The notes beneath the pieces are model-generated. The model had not been told where the DNA came from. It saw nothing but the letters and a program-made list of their open reading frames with translations, and did not search any database. A DNA stretch of 64,000 bases from assembly GCA_951812925.1 (NCBI GenBank), contig OX638371.1, positions 43,994,101-44,058,100 on the forward strand, given 5' to 3'. The position numbers were made by a program, and so were the translations under genes. The DNA is from Calliopum simillimum. Its lineage: Eukaryota > Arthropoda > Insecta > Diptera > Lauxaniidae. Positions 11,469 to 24,415 of this stretch are shown here, piece by piece. Each line of letters opens with the position of its first letter. Position 1 is the stretch's first letter.

Positions 11469-12006
11469 CATCTTAAACATTGTTAAAAGTTCAAAAATAA
11501 TGAAAATATTGAGCTGGCATCATTGTCAAAATCACTCTCATTTTTGCTCTCATCAGCAACACAGCATCAAATTCTGTATTCTTTTTTCAAGAATAAAAAA
11601 AAACCATAACTGAAAGAGACGGAAAGACAACAACAACACATAACTCACGACGCAGCATACGCTGTAGCGACTCAAATGCAAATGATAATTTTTATGCAAG
11701 CATTGAATTTTTTTTTTCAGCAACTTCATACTAAAAAAAAAAGGTTTATCTTATAAAAATCAAAAAAATAAGTGTACAATCCTGTTCCTTAGCACACGCA
11801 GAATGTTTTTTTTAAAAAAAATATTAAAATCGGTTCGGTATATTTTGCGCCAAATCGTTACATAGGGTTTTCATATAAGCAATTTTATATAAATAGTATA
11901 GATATGAAAACTAAACTTTAAATTATATTTATTATTATTTTTGCTAAATATCAAGAAATAGTCTGAACAAAATATTTTATTTTAGCAGCCGGTTATATAC
12001 AAAGTA

Positions 12007-13294
12007 TTGGTTGTACAACTTAAAAACCGGAATTTTTTAGCGAAATTTGATGCTTTATTGTGGAAAAATGTTACAATATATTTTATTCAAAGTATTGTCC
12101 ATTGGAAGCTACAACATTTCCCCATCTTTCAGGCAATTTATGAATTCCATCCCAAAAAAATTGCGCCGGCTTGGCGGCCAAAAATGAATCCATCCAATTT
12201 CGGATGCCTTGCTCTGACGTGAAGCGTATTCCAGTGAGGGCGTTTTGCATCGAGCGAAATAAATGAAAGTCAGACGGAGCAAGGTCCGGACTATAAGGCG
12301 GGTGAGCCAAAACTTCCCATCCACTATTTTCCAAATAGTTTTTCACGGGTCTTGAAACATGCGGCCGAGCGTTGTCATGATGAAAAATTATTGCTTCGTG
12401 TCAGGTCGCATTTTCCGGGCGTTTTTCGATGGTGGCACGCTTCAAACGTATTAATTGTGTTCGGTACAGGTCACCTGTGATTGTCTGGCCCGATTTCAAC
12501 AACTCATAATATAACGGCCCCTTCTGATCCCACCAAATACACAGCATAACCTTGGCGCCATGGATATTTGGCTTCGAGGTTGATTTGGCTGGTTGGCCGG
12601 GTTTCACGTATGACTTTTTGTGCTTGGGACTGTCATAATGGATCCATTTTTCATCCCCAGTCACAATCCGATGCAAAAATGATTTGTTTTTATGGCGCTC
12701 AAGCAGCATTTCAGACATACAGAAGCACCGTTCAATGTCTCTCGGCTTCAACTCATAGGGGACCCAATTACCTTGCTTCTGAATGCATTCGGCGGCTTTC
12801 AAACGTTTCCAAATGGCTTGCTGAGTCAATCCCAACGATTTGGCAAGCTCGTCTTGTGTTTGACACGAATCCTCATCGAGTAGCTTCTCTAATTCTTCGT
12901 CTTCATACTTTTTTTGGCTGTCCTGGGCGTTCTTTGTCTTTGATGTCAAAATCGGCACTTTTGAAGCGTTTAAACCATTCAAAACACTGTGTTTTTCCTA
13001 AAGCATCGTTGCCATAAACTTCTACAAGCAAACTATGACTTTCCGCAGCAGTTTTCTTTGCAAAAAAATGACCCAACAGAACCTCCCGCAAATGCTGTCT
13101 TTTTCTCGAATTTTCGAAGTTATTCATCGTGAAAAATAATAATGATGCACACAAGATAAAATTGTTTTGTTGACTGATTTTGACAGCTGTCAAATGTACC
13201 TTCAAAATGACATATATATAAAGTTCGAGCTATCACGTTATTTGTTAGTACGGACATCCACCGTCAAATTCCGGTTTTTAAGTTGTACACCCAA
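12007..13294 (-). mobile_element. mariner transposon, 1288 bp
   Basis: Terminal inverted repeats TTGG(T/G)TGTACAACTTAAAA of about 28 bp lie at both ends, flanked by TA (12005-12006 and 13295-13296). Length and TA target are typical of mariner. It carries one transposase gene on the minus strand, with one frameshift and one stop codon. Confidence 0.93.
12083..13127 (-). pseudogene. mariner transposase, nearly intact
   Basis: The enzyme cuts and inserts its own element at TA sites. The start is taken at the ATG at 13127 (MNNFENSRKRQHLREVL). The N-terminal helix-turn-helix region is followed by the linker WVPYELKPRDIE, and the catalytic triad is visible as TGDEKWIHYD, HHDNARPHVS and YSPDLAPSDFHLF (D,D34D). 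Full mariner transposases are about 345 residues and this one covers that length. Two lesions are visible: a slip in an A-run near 12910 just before YEDEELEKLLDEDS, and a TGA near 12405 where CGA (R) is expected, a likely CpG transition. Confidence 0.9.
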
Positions 13295-13476
13295 TATATT
13301 GTAGCAATAAACGACAATAACAACAACACTTTTGAAGAATTTTACAAAGCACAAAGAAGAATTTAAAATGAACAAAAATCACGCAATTTACTTGGCAATG
13401 ATAATAATGCTTTGTATTATATTCATCTATGTCGTTTTAGATACAAATTCATCTTTCATTTTTAATTACATTATTA

Positions 13477-13944
13477 ATGATCTCACTCTTGAACGAGTTT
13501 ATTGTAAAAAAAAATTTTGGCGTGATTTTTGATCGCCGTCTTTCCTTAAAAGATCATTTCGACTTCGTTATATCTAAGGCATACTCTATGCTAGGATTTT
13601 TAAAGAGAAAATCTAAAGATTTTAGGAATCCTCGTAAAATCGAGCTATTGTATGAAAGTTTAGTAAGACCATTCTTAGAATATTGCAGCGTTATTTGGAA
13701 CCCCAGTTATGCCTCGAACATTCAAAGAATAGAACGGGTCCAGAAAGTTTTTACCAGATATCTTTTCTCCAAGTTGAATTGGCAAATCAGCATACCTTCT
13801 TACTTAACGCGCTGTGCATTGTTTAGTATGTATTCACTTGAATGTCGTCGCATAATGTATTCCGTTGTGTTCATTAGAGATATATTCATTGTTAATTCAA
13901 TGTCCCAATATTTTATTCAAAATAAATTTTTACTCGCTTCTTAG
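13477..13944 (+). pseudogene. Reverse transcriptase C-terminal part (CR1/Jockey-like)
   Basis: The visible segment FGVIFDRRLSLKDHFDFV, then SLVRPFLEYCSVIWNPSYA and QRIERVQKVFTRYLF, is the thumb/connection region that follows the YADD box in CR1/Jockey-like enzymes. The catalytic palm is missing because the copy is 5' truncated. The ORF ends early relative to the family. It is not a host gene. Confidence 0.75.
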
Positions 13945-14122
13945 AAACCTTAGAGTTTTCACTTTCGCTGTAATTTACTGAGAAGTCATTTTGCTCAGCA
14001 AGAACCCCTTGCGCATTGCCTTAGTAGTACTAATGTATTAGTACTAATTATCTCTTTCTAGTTTTAAATCAAATAGGGGTACTTGAACGCTTTTAACTAT
14101 ACGGTTTTATTTATGTGTATTT

Positions 14123-14470
14123 ACTAGGGGTCCCGGCAAACGTTGCTCTGCCCCTTTTTCTGTAGGTGGAGCGATGAGTTCGATTTGAACGAAAGGTGCT
14201 ATAGATGCAGAGATTTATCATAGTGGTTGACACTATTTATATTTATGTACCAAGTTTTATAACAAAAGCTGGTATTCCTACAGAGATATAGCATTTTAAG
14301 TGTTTTTTTGTATAGTGGCTACAACTCCCCCTCACCCAATCCCCCTTTAGCATAGCTATAAACCACTTGCAGTACAAGACAAATACGTAGTGCGAAAATG
14401 GTCACGATCGGTTTAGCGGTTTCAAAGTTATAAGGCGACAAACACACGCACACTACATTTTTATATATGT
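14123..14470 (+). repeat. SINE/RTE-tail-like element
   Basis: It starts actaggggtcccggcaaacg and runs to cacactacatttttatatat, an end pattern shared by many short insect elements of this type. It resembles the head at 9629. Non-coding. Confidence 0.45.
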
Positions 14471-14612
14471 GACTTGGTCTATGAAAAGGGGGCTTACGTA
14501 CGGGGCTTGTAAAAACAACTGGAAAACAACTTTTAAAGGTCAATTTATGCGAATCGGCAAAAATTGGAAATTTTTTTTTTTGACACGTAAGCCCCCTTTT
14601 CATAGACCAAGT
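14471..14612. repeat. Short hairpin MITE, 142 bp
   Basis: Near-perfect inverted repeats of about 28 bp (gacttggtctatgaaaaggg ...) lie at 14471-14499 and 14585-14612, flanked on both sides by atatatgt-like sequence. Non-coding; family not recognised. Confidence 0.6.
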
Positions 14613-15104
14613 CACATATATGTTATTGTTATTTTTTAGTTGAGCAAATTTTGTCTAGTCTGTAAGAGATGTCATCTCTGTTTGACAATGATTAAATAAA
14701 TAAATAAATAAATGAATTATAAAACGAAACACAAATTAGTAAATTTAATAGAAAATATTCATCAGATTAGTTATTAGTTATAAATGGTTTCAAATTATAT
14801 CCATATCAAAAGAAAACATCACAACATAATCACAGTAAACATAAAATCAGAGCAATCGTTAAAAAAAAAACACTACCGACTCTGACAAAATAACGAGATC
14901 AACTGTTATGATCATTTTGTATTTTGTACAAAAATAGCTCCCAGCCAAGATTTCAAGCTAGATGTACCAAAATTTTACACAATATGGAACTGAATATGCA
15001 GATTCCGAAAAACGATGTACCGTATAAAGCTGTCCAAGTTAACACTTGTTTGCGTCTGTTGTTGAAGAATTGCAAATTGACTGTTTGATTAGTTCAATAC
15101 AAAT

Positions 15105-15670
15105 TTATTATAAAATCTATCTAATCTAAACTAAAAGTACGAAAGTCTATGCTTCCTTCTAGGCATCATAAACAATGCTTAAATGTTGCCAAGGAGCATA
15201 TTAACTGAAGTGTGGGTCAATGGAAGTTGTTTTCTTGCTCTGATGAGTCCAAGATAAACCGTTCGGGATCGAATGGTCATAATTAGTCATGGTACGACAT
15301 AAAAGTTGGAATCACCGAACGTAACATTATTGATTTGGGGATGACTCCAAGGAAATCAGTTAGGAGTCTTGCGCAAAATCAATGGTATCATGAGGGCTGT
15401 AAACTTTATCGATATTCTGAATAACTCATAATAAGGTTAAAGTAGCAATGAAATGTCTTCAAGACAATGGGAAATTTGGTTGAGGCTGGCATCCACAAAG
15501 CCTAGATTTACATCCAATAGAGAATTTGTGGAATATCCTTAAAAACAAAATTATAACTTGAAAATTGGTTCTTAAAAATGGTCGGCGGTTAACGAGGAAT
15601 GTTCAATCAAAAGTCCTCAAACGTTGGATAATTTGATCAAAAGTATAGCTTAAAAGATGTAGCTTGTAAT
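15105..15670 (+). pseudogene. Tc1-like transposase relic
   Basis: Reading across frames gives pieces typical of Tc1 transposases: SDESKINRSGS (first catalytic D region) near 15240 and PQSLDLHPIENLWNILK (third D region) near 15500. The frame is broken by many stops and shifts, so this is an old dead copy. The sequence just upstream (gttaacacttg ... gtctgttgttgaa, 15040-15080) recurs at 7310-7345. Termini were not identified. Confidence 0.65.
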
Positions 15671-16587
15671 TAAAGCTACAAGTGGACACATAAAATATTA
15701 GTAAATATTTAAAAAAAAAAAAAAAAATATATAACTTGTCTGGTCGAATCAGTTACAAATGTGTTCATTTTGTTAAAAGTAGTTTTCGTGAAAAAAGTAT
15801 TTTAAGTTTTTTGTACCCCTTAATTCATAATATTGCATACCAATAAAAAAATAATTAGAAAACTGGATATGTAATTTTTTATGAACGGTTTTGGAAGTCA
15901 CTGTATGTGTCGTTATTGCAGTGTGCTAACAATAAAAATAATTTGTTTTTTTTTTTTTTTCAATCGAAAAATGTATCTGTGTTGAAAAGTTATTTTAACT
16001 CTAAAGGTAAACTCGTGTATTGTTGCTCTGTTAAAACTGAAAAATGTGGTCCTTTACATGTTTAAACTCGCAAAAGTAAGTACTGCGCATGAATCCTTTT
16101 TAGCTATGTAGATAACATTTTTCAATTTTAACAGCTGTAAGCTTTTGTACATCACATTCAATTTATTTAAGAGACAAAGCATAGTCACAAGATTAAATAA
16201 TAATTTATTGCTAACTCAATCAATAATTCAAAAAATAAAAATATATTAAGTTGTAAAGTCTTTGAATAGTTAAGTATATATATTAATAGAAAGAACAGAA
16301 AACTTCGCTAACAATTTTGTGATAAAGTATATATATATAAACAGAATTTTATTGATTTTTTCATTCTTTGTTTCATGTGTCATTCTACAGCAAATAGTTG
16401 AATACTATTTAACTTGTTTTAAAAATGTATAACTATTTCAATTTTTATTTTTCAAAATTATTTATTTAGTTGTTTTGAACTGAAATCATCTAGTGTATAT
16501 TGAATGTTTGTTTATTCAAAAGTATTTGCATAATAAATAAAATACATTTTTGAAAAAAAAAAAAAAAAAAATATTTTACACATTCAG

Positions 16588-16698
16588 ATGGGGTGTTTTA
16601 GTAGTAAAGATCGGTTGACTAAAGAAGACATGGAGTTCTTAAAATCTCATACACGTTATGACGAAGCAACCATTAAGGAATGGTATAAAGGATTTAAG
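16588..16698 (+). CDS. Neuronal calcium sensor protein, coding exon 1
   Basis: The exon encodes the first 37 residues, [15 protein letters not shown] through EWYKGFK. Gly2 followed by Cys fits N-myristoylation and possibly palmitoylation, as in the recoverin/VILIP/frequenin family. The start is fixed by this motif. Just upstream is ttttacacattcag, a good splice acceptor, so a 5' non-coding exon may lie further upstream. The exon ends in phase 0 at aag|gtatct. The whole gene reads as an intact 186-residue EF-hand protein that would sense calcium at membranes in neurons. I suspect orthology to Drosophila CG7646 but cannot verify it. Confidence 0.93.
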
Positions 16699-16768
16699 GT
16701 ATCTAAAATCATGTATAAGTATATACCTATGTAATATTTTCTTAACACACCTTTATTGCAATTTGTAG

Positions 16769-16912
16769 CAAGACTGTCCAAACGGCCGATTAACACCTGC
16801 CAAGTTCGTTGACATGTATAAAATGTTCTTTCCATCTGGTAATGCTGAAGAGTTCTGTGACCATGTATTTCGTACATTCGATATGGATAAAAATGGATAT
16901 ATTGACTTTAAG
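16769..16912 (+). CDS. Neuronal calcium sensor protein, coding exon 2
   Basis: Residues 38-85. The first EF-hand is degenerate ([11 protein letters not shown]), as in all neuronal calcium sensors, so it should not bind calcium. The second ([12 protein letters not shown], completed by exon 3) has canonical loop residues D-D-N-Y-D-E. The acceptor is tttgtag|caa and the donor aag|gtaaaa, both phase 0. Intron 1 is only 70 bp. Confidence 0.95.
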
Positions 16913-18281
16913 GTAAAAAATTTAAATTTTTAAAACATTCAGAACAAATCTGTAAATTTGTGTTTGGTCTGCTTATTTGATTTATATATAAGTAGACAAA
17001 CTTATATATCTATTAATTCTAAGAAGAAAAAAGATGGTGTCTGAGAATTTTTTCAATTTTTTTGAAGTGCTCAAAGCAGTTCCATGCAAAATTACGGTAG
17101 AATAAGCTTTTTATTTTATTCCGATTTTAAAAACGCACGGAATGAGTTGTGCGACATCTCACATTTTTCATTTTCATTCAAGGTATAAAAAAATAATATC
17201 TCAAACATAACATCTACTATATATTGTTCTTTTAGCTTAAGTCCCAAAAGTAACGTATGTTCGAAATTTTACCCAACTGCTTAGTTTTAAAACTTAATTT
17301 TGGATAAATCTTGTTTGAAGATCATAATAAAATCACACAAGAAACGTTTAAACCAATATCTCCTGTTTTTACGGGTCTTTTCGACCCCTTTTTGCGAAAT
17401 AGAGATATAATGGATTAGCATTCCACGAAAATATAATACGTCAAATTTCACTAGGGGTCACCTTATACAAGAAATGCTTAAAACTTAATAATTCGTTGAA
17501 ATTTTTTAATTGATTGATTTATTTTGGTGTTTAAGGGGACATTCGCCTTAGTAATTGAAAAAAAAAAAAAAAAAAAACACTTTTAAAAATTTTATTATGA
17601 AAAAACTATTATATTTATTGACAAAATTTCTTTTGGACATTGTTAAATATTGTCCAAAAAATATAAAAAAATTTTTTATTTTTAGTTTCCCTTGGCTGCT
17701 GTAGAGGGCGTCATCCAAAAGTTACTTTTTAAACGGTAGGACATGTTGTAGACCTCCTGTAACAGATTTTTGAAAAATTAAAAATGGATTTTATTCTTGA
17801 GACTCAAAACTATACAATAAGCCTCTAAAATTCATACTTTTTTATATTTTGAAGTTTTTGTATGAATATTTATGAAAAATGCGAAAAATGGCATTTTTTG
17901 AGGGTAAGTCACCCTCGTAAAAAAAGGGGGGCTATTTTTTAAAGCTTTCAGAGGCTTATTGTTTAATATTTTTTATAAGTAATCGAAGCTCGGTTTTTTA
18001 AAATCGGCCGAGAAAATTCGGAGAAAAATGTCCTACCAGTTTGAAAAGTAACTTTTGGATGACGCCCTCTACAGCAACCAAGGGTAACTAAAAAAAAAAA
18101 AAAATTTTTTTTCATATTTTTTAGACAATATTTAACAATGTCCAAAAGAAATTTATTCAATAAATATAGGTAATAGTTTTTTCATAATAAAATTTTTATA
18201 AAGTGTTTTTTTTTAGTTTTCAATTACAAAGGCGAGTTTCTGTATAATAAAACTTCTCGTATTAAATAAACATTCGGCATT

Positions 18282-19606
18282 ATGGCCGCTGACTCAGGTG
18301 GGAGTAATTATTACTCCATTCTGGATCATGAACCGAAGAGGAAAAAAGTTAATATAAACAATCCTAGTGATTTCCCTAAATTAAAACACCAAAAACCAAT
18401 AAATGTCATTAAGTTTAGCAATTGCCCCAAATTTATACTCATTAAAAGTGTCGACGATAGTAAACCCATAAAAAGTTACAACATATTTGCAGTTGCTAAA
18501 GCAATTGAATGTATAACTTCCGAAAAAACTCTCTCAACATCGTACACAAGAGAAGGGCATCTGCTGATCTTAACAAAAAGTGACAAACAAACTCAGCGAT
18601 TTCTCAAAGCAACGACATTATCAAATCTTTGCGACATTACTACAACACTGCACCCTACACTCAACACGGTTAAAGGCGTAATATACTCGACAGGATTGAC
18701 ACAACTTTCGGAGCAGGAAATAATCCCTCAGCGGACCAACTTGTAGTGGAATGTAAAAAAATAACGAAGTTTAAAGAAGGAAAAGTACTTAACACTCCAC
18801 TGCACATCCTTTCCTTTAACTGTTACGATCTTCCTAGAGAAATAAACATCGCATGGGAAAAAACCAAAGTCGAACCATATTTCCAATCTCCAATGCAGTG
18901 CAAAAATTGTTACCTAATCGGACATACAAAAAACCAATGTAAAAACGAAAAGAAATGCTTTGTATGTTCAAGTAGTGAACACCTTGAAGTCTGTACGAAG
19001 GTAGAGTGCATAAATTGCAAGCAGCAACATCGCTCAAATAATCGTAACTGTCCAACATATAAAAAAAGGCAAGCTATTTTGAAAACAAAAACAATAAACA
19101 AGTGCACATATCAAGAAGCAGCAAAAACAGTAAACCAGACTATCAACGATTTTTCAACAAACTCACCGACAGAAACATTAGAAGCAGCTCTTACCTATAA
19201 AAACAAAACAACACAAAACAACAACACAACAAATGATATTTCAACAAATGATAACACAACAATCAACAACAATAAAAACAACAGCAACACAACAAATAAC
19301 AACACAGAAACCAATTCAACAACTAATGATATAATAAACAACTTACCGTCAAACTCTCTTTCAGCAAAAACTGAAAGAAACTCTTTAAATAAGCCTGCAG
19401 AAATTTCAGAAAATACTCTTAAAAATTTAAACACTAGCCACCTTTGCACCAAAGCAGAATCTTACAATAGTAAACACAGCACAAAAAATCAATATACAAG
19501 TCAGCCACTAAATTGCCAATCATCAAATTCAAACCCATTAAATTCTGAAATTCAAAACCCGTTCATGATGGAAGAAGAACTCTCATCTGATCCGGAAATA
19601 ATTTAA
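18282..19606 (+). pseudogene. I-like ORF1, Gag-like nucleic-acid-binding protein
   Basis: The protein would bind element RNA. The N-terminal half starts MAADSGGSNYYSILDHEPKR. A frameshift near 18735-18746 joins it to the second half (VVECKKITKFKEGK). Three zinc knuckles follow: CKNCYLIGHTKNQC, CFVCSSSEHLEVC and CINCKQQHRSNNRNC. After these comes a long low-complexity N/T/S-rich tail (about 19190-19340) and an acidic end. Three knuckles in ORF1 are characteristic of I-type elements. Confidence 0.85.
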
Positions 19607-19714
19607 ATATTTATAAAATTAAAAATATACTCACAATCTATTATTTTTGTTTTGTAACCTATGTTACAACCAATAAGTGAAATATATCTCTAATTTGTTT
19701 CAAATATTTAATTA

Positions 19715-22700
19715 ATGGTCTTAAATGTTCTCCAATGGAATATTAACGGATATCAAAATAATTACAGTGAGTTACAGCTTTTGATAAAAAAATATAAACC
19801 AAAAATAATAGCATTGCAGGAAACCCACTTACGTAATATACCTCATTATTCCCTTATACCTTTAAACTTTAAGTTTTACGAGGAAAATGATTTAGCGTCC
19901 AATGAAATAGCCAAAAGAGGAGTTGCAATTTTAGTATCTGAGTCAATCCAACACAAAATTGTCAATCTAAATAGAAAAATACTGTCCCATGCAATAGAAA
20001 TTTCATCCGAATTTTCATTCATTTTAATCAATTTATACATACCACCCAACGAAAAAATTACATATGAAGATCTACAATCACTTGTAAATGGTATTAATAA
20101 ACCAGTCTTGATTCTCGGTGACTTCAATTCTCGATCTCCCATTTGGGGTTCTAGAGATAACAATAAAAATGGCAAGTTAGTGGCGAGATTCATTGAATCT
20201 AATAATCTGATCCTCCTGAACGACAAAACTCCAACACATTTTTCGACAAGACGTACTTTTACGAACATAGACCTTAGCATCACATCACCTCCTTTAAACT
20301 TGTTAGCTTCATGGAGAGTAGATGAAATGTTGTACGGTAGTGATCATTACCTAATCCATATTGATTTCTTAAATAAACAATCTGTTTCTCATAAGCAAAC
20401 TCCTCGGTTTAAGGTTGAGTTAGCAAACTGGGACCGTTTTACTTTAGGGTCCTTTCATCTCAAATCGTCCAGGCAGTATTTTTTTTTTTGCATATTATTT
20501 TTTTAATAGTTTCTACATTGAAATTGATGAGACACGTATTTTTTCCTTTTGCTTGATTTTGAGTTCTTTCGTCGTGGGGAATTTTTTAAAATTCGTCTAC
20601 AAACTCGATTTTGCGCTATTGTCGCATATCAATTTTCACGGAAAATGTGATAACTTTGCGAAAAAACGTCCGATCTTCGTAATTTTTGTAGCTTGTCTAC
20701 TTACAAATTGATACACAAAAACAGTAATAAAGAATGGACAAATCGTAGCAATGCTAAAATTTTTGGGCTAAAAGCCATTTAATTTTTTTCTATTTTAAAG
20801 ACGGTTATAAAAAAAAATATCCAAAAATGTACTACACTCCATGATTCTTTCTTCTAGAACGGACCTTTGACTGTTGACAGACAAAATATCATAACGATTG
20901 AGCTACTTTTGACGAAATGATAACATATATCATGAATGAAGCCCAAAATTACTAAATAATTGGGACTGTTTTTTCAAAAAATCATAATTCCCAAACAACG
21001 AATTTGGGCTAATAGAGGCTGTTACATAATATTGTTTATATGTATGGCTATTTAAAAAAAAAATATGAAGAAAAACAAAACTGATGCAATTGGAAATTTT
21101 TCAAGTCAAAAATTTTAAATTTTTTTTTTCAAATGACGATATAAAAATTATTTTTTGAAATATACCCTGTATTATATTTTTTTCTTTTAGAGGAACCTCT
21201 TAGCTACAAACATACCAAAAATTACGAAGATCGGACGTTTTTTCGCAAAGTTATCACATTTTCCGTGAAAATTGACATGCGACAATAGCGCAAAATCGAG
21301 TTTGTAGACGAATTTTAAAAAATTCCCCACGACGAAAGAACTCAAAATCAAGCAAAAGGAAAAAATACGTGTCTCATCAATTTCAATGTAGAAACTATTA
21401 AAAACATAATATGCAAAAAAAAAATACTGCCTGGACGATTTGAGATGAAATGACCCTTTAGCAATGGAAAAAATTCTCACCCCTATGTTACCACCTACCA
21501 ACATAAATCAAGAGGTAGCATTGTTTCAAAAAAAGATTAGACTTGCTGCAAACCAAAGCATTCCCCGGACTAAAGCTTGTAAATCACCTAAATATGTCTA
21601 CTGGTGGAATTTTGAGTTAGATACCCTTCGAAAAAACAAACGAGATAACTGGAAACTTTGTAAACGAAACCCCACTCTGGAGAACGTTCTACAATATAAA
21701 AAGGCAAACGCACTTTTTAAAAGACAAGTAAAGCAAGCTAAAAGGTTGTCATTTATTAACTTTACCCGAAATATAAACCCAAATACACCTTCAAATGTTC
21801 TGTGGCGCCAAGTCAATATGATATCTAGAGTTAATAGAAGTGTTAATATCCATTCAATTAAAAAATCAGATGGATCAGATTCGAGTGACCCAAGCGAAAT
21901 AGCTAATATATTTTCAAACTGCTGGTCAGACTATTCCAAAGACGATAATTTCTCCCAAGACTTCCGAAATTCAAAGAGAAATCTAGCCAATTATATAGAG
22001 GTAAATTATATTATAAGCAAAAAAGCCAAGGAAATTGAAAAACCTTTTACTTTGTTTGAACTTAGTTCCTGTCTCTCCTCTTTGAAGGGCAAAACACCTG
22101 GATATGACCAAATATCATATCCAATCATAAAAAATCTACCTCACGTAGGTAAGAAACTTTATGCAAAGTATTCAATAGAATCTTTGATTCTAGTATCATA
22201 CCACAACAGTGGAAAATCGCTACTGCCATACCCATTCCCAAGCCCAACAAGCCAAAAAATTTGGTGGAAGGATATCGTCCTATTTCATTACTTCCTTGCA
22301 TGTCTAAAATCATGGAAAAAATTATATGTCGAAGGATAATGTGGTATCTTACCGCAGGTAAACTTGTATCGGATAACCAATCTGCATTCAAAACAGGTAA
22401 AGGAACTATGGAAACTTTATTAGTTATTGAGGAAAATATTTGCAACGCTCTGTCCGCCAAAAAACACATGTCAATAGTTTCTTTCGATTTCGGAAAAGCT
22501 TATGATAGGATTGGAATTCATTCCATAATAAATCAATTAATTGAGTGGCAGGTTGGTCCAAAAATGATCAATTACATAAAAAGCTTCCTAAGCAATAGAA
22601 AAATCCGTACTAAAGTCGGTAATGTTTATTCACCTCCAAAAGTGCTATGTAATGGCATCCCACAAGGGTTTCCCTTATCGGTGGCCCTCTTTTTGGTTGC

Positions 22701-24415
22701 TACAAATAAATTAAATATTATAATAAACGAAAATAAATATTTTAAACACGCAATTTACGCAGATGACTTATATGTATTTGCAAAGTTTGAAGATAACAAC
22801 AAATTTATTGAAGAGTTGTACACATTATATTGTAATATAAAGCTTTGGTGTGAAAACAGTGGTACAAAAATATCAATTGAAAAAACGAAAGTACTTCACG
22901 TATGTAAAAAATATAACTGCACAATACAACCTATTACATTAGACTCTCTAAACATAGAATGTGTCAATGAGCTTAGAATTCTTGGTCTTTTATTTAGTAA
23001 AAGATTTACATGGAATGAGCACATTAACAAACTTTGTTCAAATTTAAACAACAGATTGAATATCGTTAAGTGCTTGAGCAATAATAAATTAGAATCACAT
23101 ACTAATGGTGGTGAGATCGGTTATTTTATCAAAGATTGACTATGGCTTGCCAATATATGGCGCAACATTAAAGAGAAACCTCCAAAAAGTTAAATCCATT
23201 TATCACAATGCAATCCGACTAGCAATTGATGCGTTTCGATCCACTCCAATCCTAAATCTTCTAACTGAAGCTGGTTTGCCCTCAATTAATGATAGAGTTG
23301 AGCTTTTGACAGGAAGGATGGTAACAAAAGTAATACATTCCGACGGATCAACTTTATCAACACTGACACAAAACCGTTTAAAGCGCAAAAGGAGGACAAA
23401 AAAATGCTCAACATTGCAACGTATAATTGACGCAGGAAAACATTTCACCATAGAGTTTAAAATATGCACAAAGCCACGACTTAGCTCCCCTCCTTGGAAT
23501 ATTCAACAAGACTCTTTCCTTCTCGATTTACAAAATTATCTAAAAGAAACCACAAATCCATCTATCTATATTCAAATCTTTAATTCACTGCGTAACCAAT
23601 ACAGTGAAAGGAAAGCTTTATTCACAGATGGATCAAAATGTAATTCAGCTACTGCATACAGCATAGTAAACGAAGAAAATATGATAATTTGTAATTGGTT
23701 GATGCCAAATTACGCATCAATTTTGACAGCAGAAGCCGAAGCAGTTCTACAGGCAGTACTAATCGCAAAGAAGTCCAAAAATAAACACATCATATTTACA
23801 GACTCCCTTTCAACAATAAACGCCATTCGGAACCCCAATAATAGTGACCATGTAATTGCTTTAATCAGAGATACACTTATAGCAAATGACAAAATCAAAA
23901 TATGTTGGGTACCAAGTCATATTGGTATACCGGGTTACACTTTAGCAGACGAAGTTGCAAGATCTGCCACGAAGTCACCGCTATTCACTAAGCCTACATA
24001 CAACAAAAACGATATAAAAAAAGCTTCTGATCAAAAAATATTTCTCAAAATACAGCAGGAATGGACAAATTATTCTCATTTTTATAAATCAATAAATCCG
24101 CATGGCAGAGCTCTAAAAATTCCACCACTTACTCCAAGGAGGCATCAAATAAATTACTCTCGACTCCGCTTGGGGCATACTAGATACACTCATCAACACA
24201 TTTTCAGCAACAACTCTCCACCACTCTGCTCTTACTGTAACTACGAAACTATCGATTTAGCTCACTTGCTAACTACATGTTCTAAAACCCTAAATATAAA
24301 GAACAACTTAAACATTAGAGAAAACTCTGTAGATCTTCTACAAAATGTGACGGAACCAAATATTAAAGCTATAAACGAAATATTAAAGAAACGTGGTTTA
24401 CCCTACGAGGTCTAA
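19715..24415 (+). pseudogene. I-like ORF2: endonuclease, reverse transcriptase, RNase H
   Basis: The endonuclease starts with MVLNVLQWNINGYQNN and shows LQETHL, LGDFNSRSPIWGS and GSDHYLIHIDF. The reverse transcriptase shows GYRPISLLPCMSK, FDFGKAYDRI, NGIPQGFPLSV and the catalytic YADDLY (near 22756). RNase H shows FTDGSKC, TAEAEAVLQA, FTDSLSTINA and the C-terminal WVPSHIGIPGYTLADEVA. A C-terminal CCHC-like finger (CSYCNYETIDLAHLLTTC) follows. The frame is broken by the insert at 20447-21456 and by shifts near 22160 and 23105. Removing the insert with one TTTA copy joins DRFTL to AMEKIL in frame. Confidence 0.9.
20447..21456. mobile_element. 1010-bp foldback, GGGTC ends, TTTA duplication
   Basis: Ends are GGGTCCTTTCATCTCAAATC and its near-perfect reverse complement, flanked by TTTA at 20443-20446 and 21457-21460. 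The arms are at least 240 bp. Removal with one TTTA restores the ORF2 reading frame of the host retrotransposon, so the boundaries are firm. Non-coding. The superfamily is uncertain; a 4-bp duplication excludes hAT and mariner types. Confidence 0.88.

Larger units (their letters stand above)
9629..11905. repeat. SINE-like element expanded by internal insertions
   Basis: The left part, actagctgttttacccggcg followed by ttgcacgggttt, is like the heads of common insect short interspersed elements. A plausible tail, ttatataaatagtatagat, lies near 11887-11905. Between them are a tandem array (9720-10700) and an RTE-type fragment (about 10890-11468). Joining head and tail into one element is inference; the pieces could be unrelated. 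Confidence 0.35.
13470..14712 (+). mobile_element. CR1/Jockey-like non-LTR fragment with AAAT-repeat tail
   Basis: A 5'-truncated element holding the last part of a reverse transcriptase and a 3' end of ttaaataaataaataaataa at about 14692-14712. The 3' untranslated part appears to be interrupted by a SINE-like element (14123-14470) and a short hairpin MITE (14471-14612). The same family occurs on the minus strand at 31946-32515. Confidence 0.6.

Noticed and set aside
12568..13017. 149-codon plus-strand ORF
   Set aside because: Antisense shadow of the mariner transposase on the minus strand.
19876..20283. 135-codon minus-strand ORF
   Set aside because: Antisense shadow of the I-like endonuclease domain.
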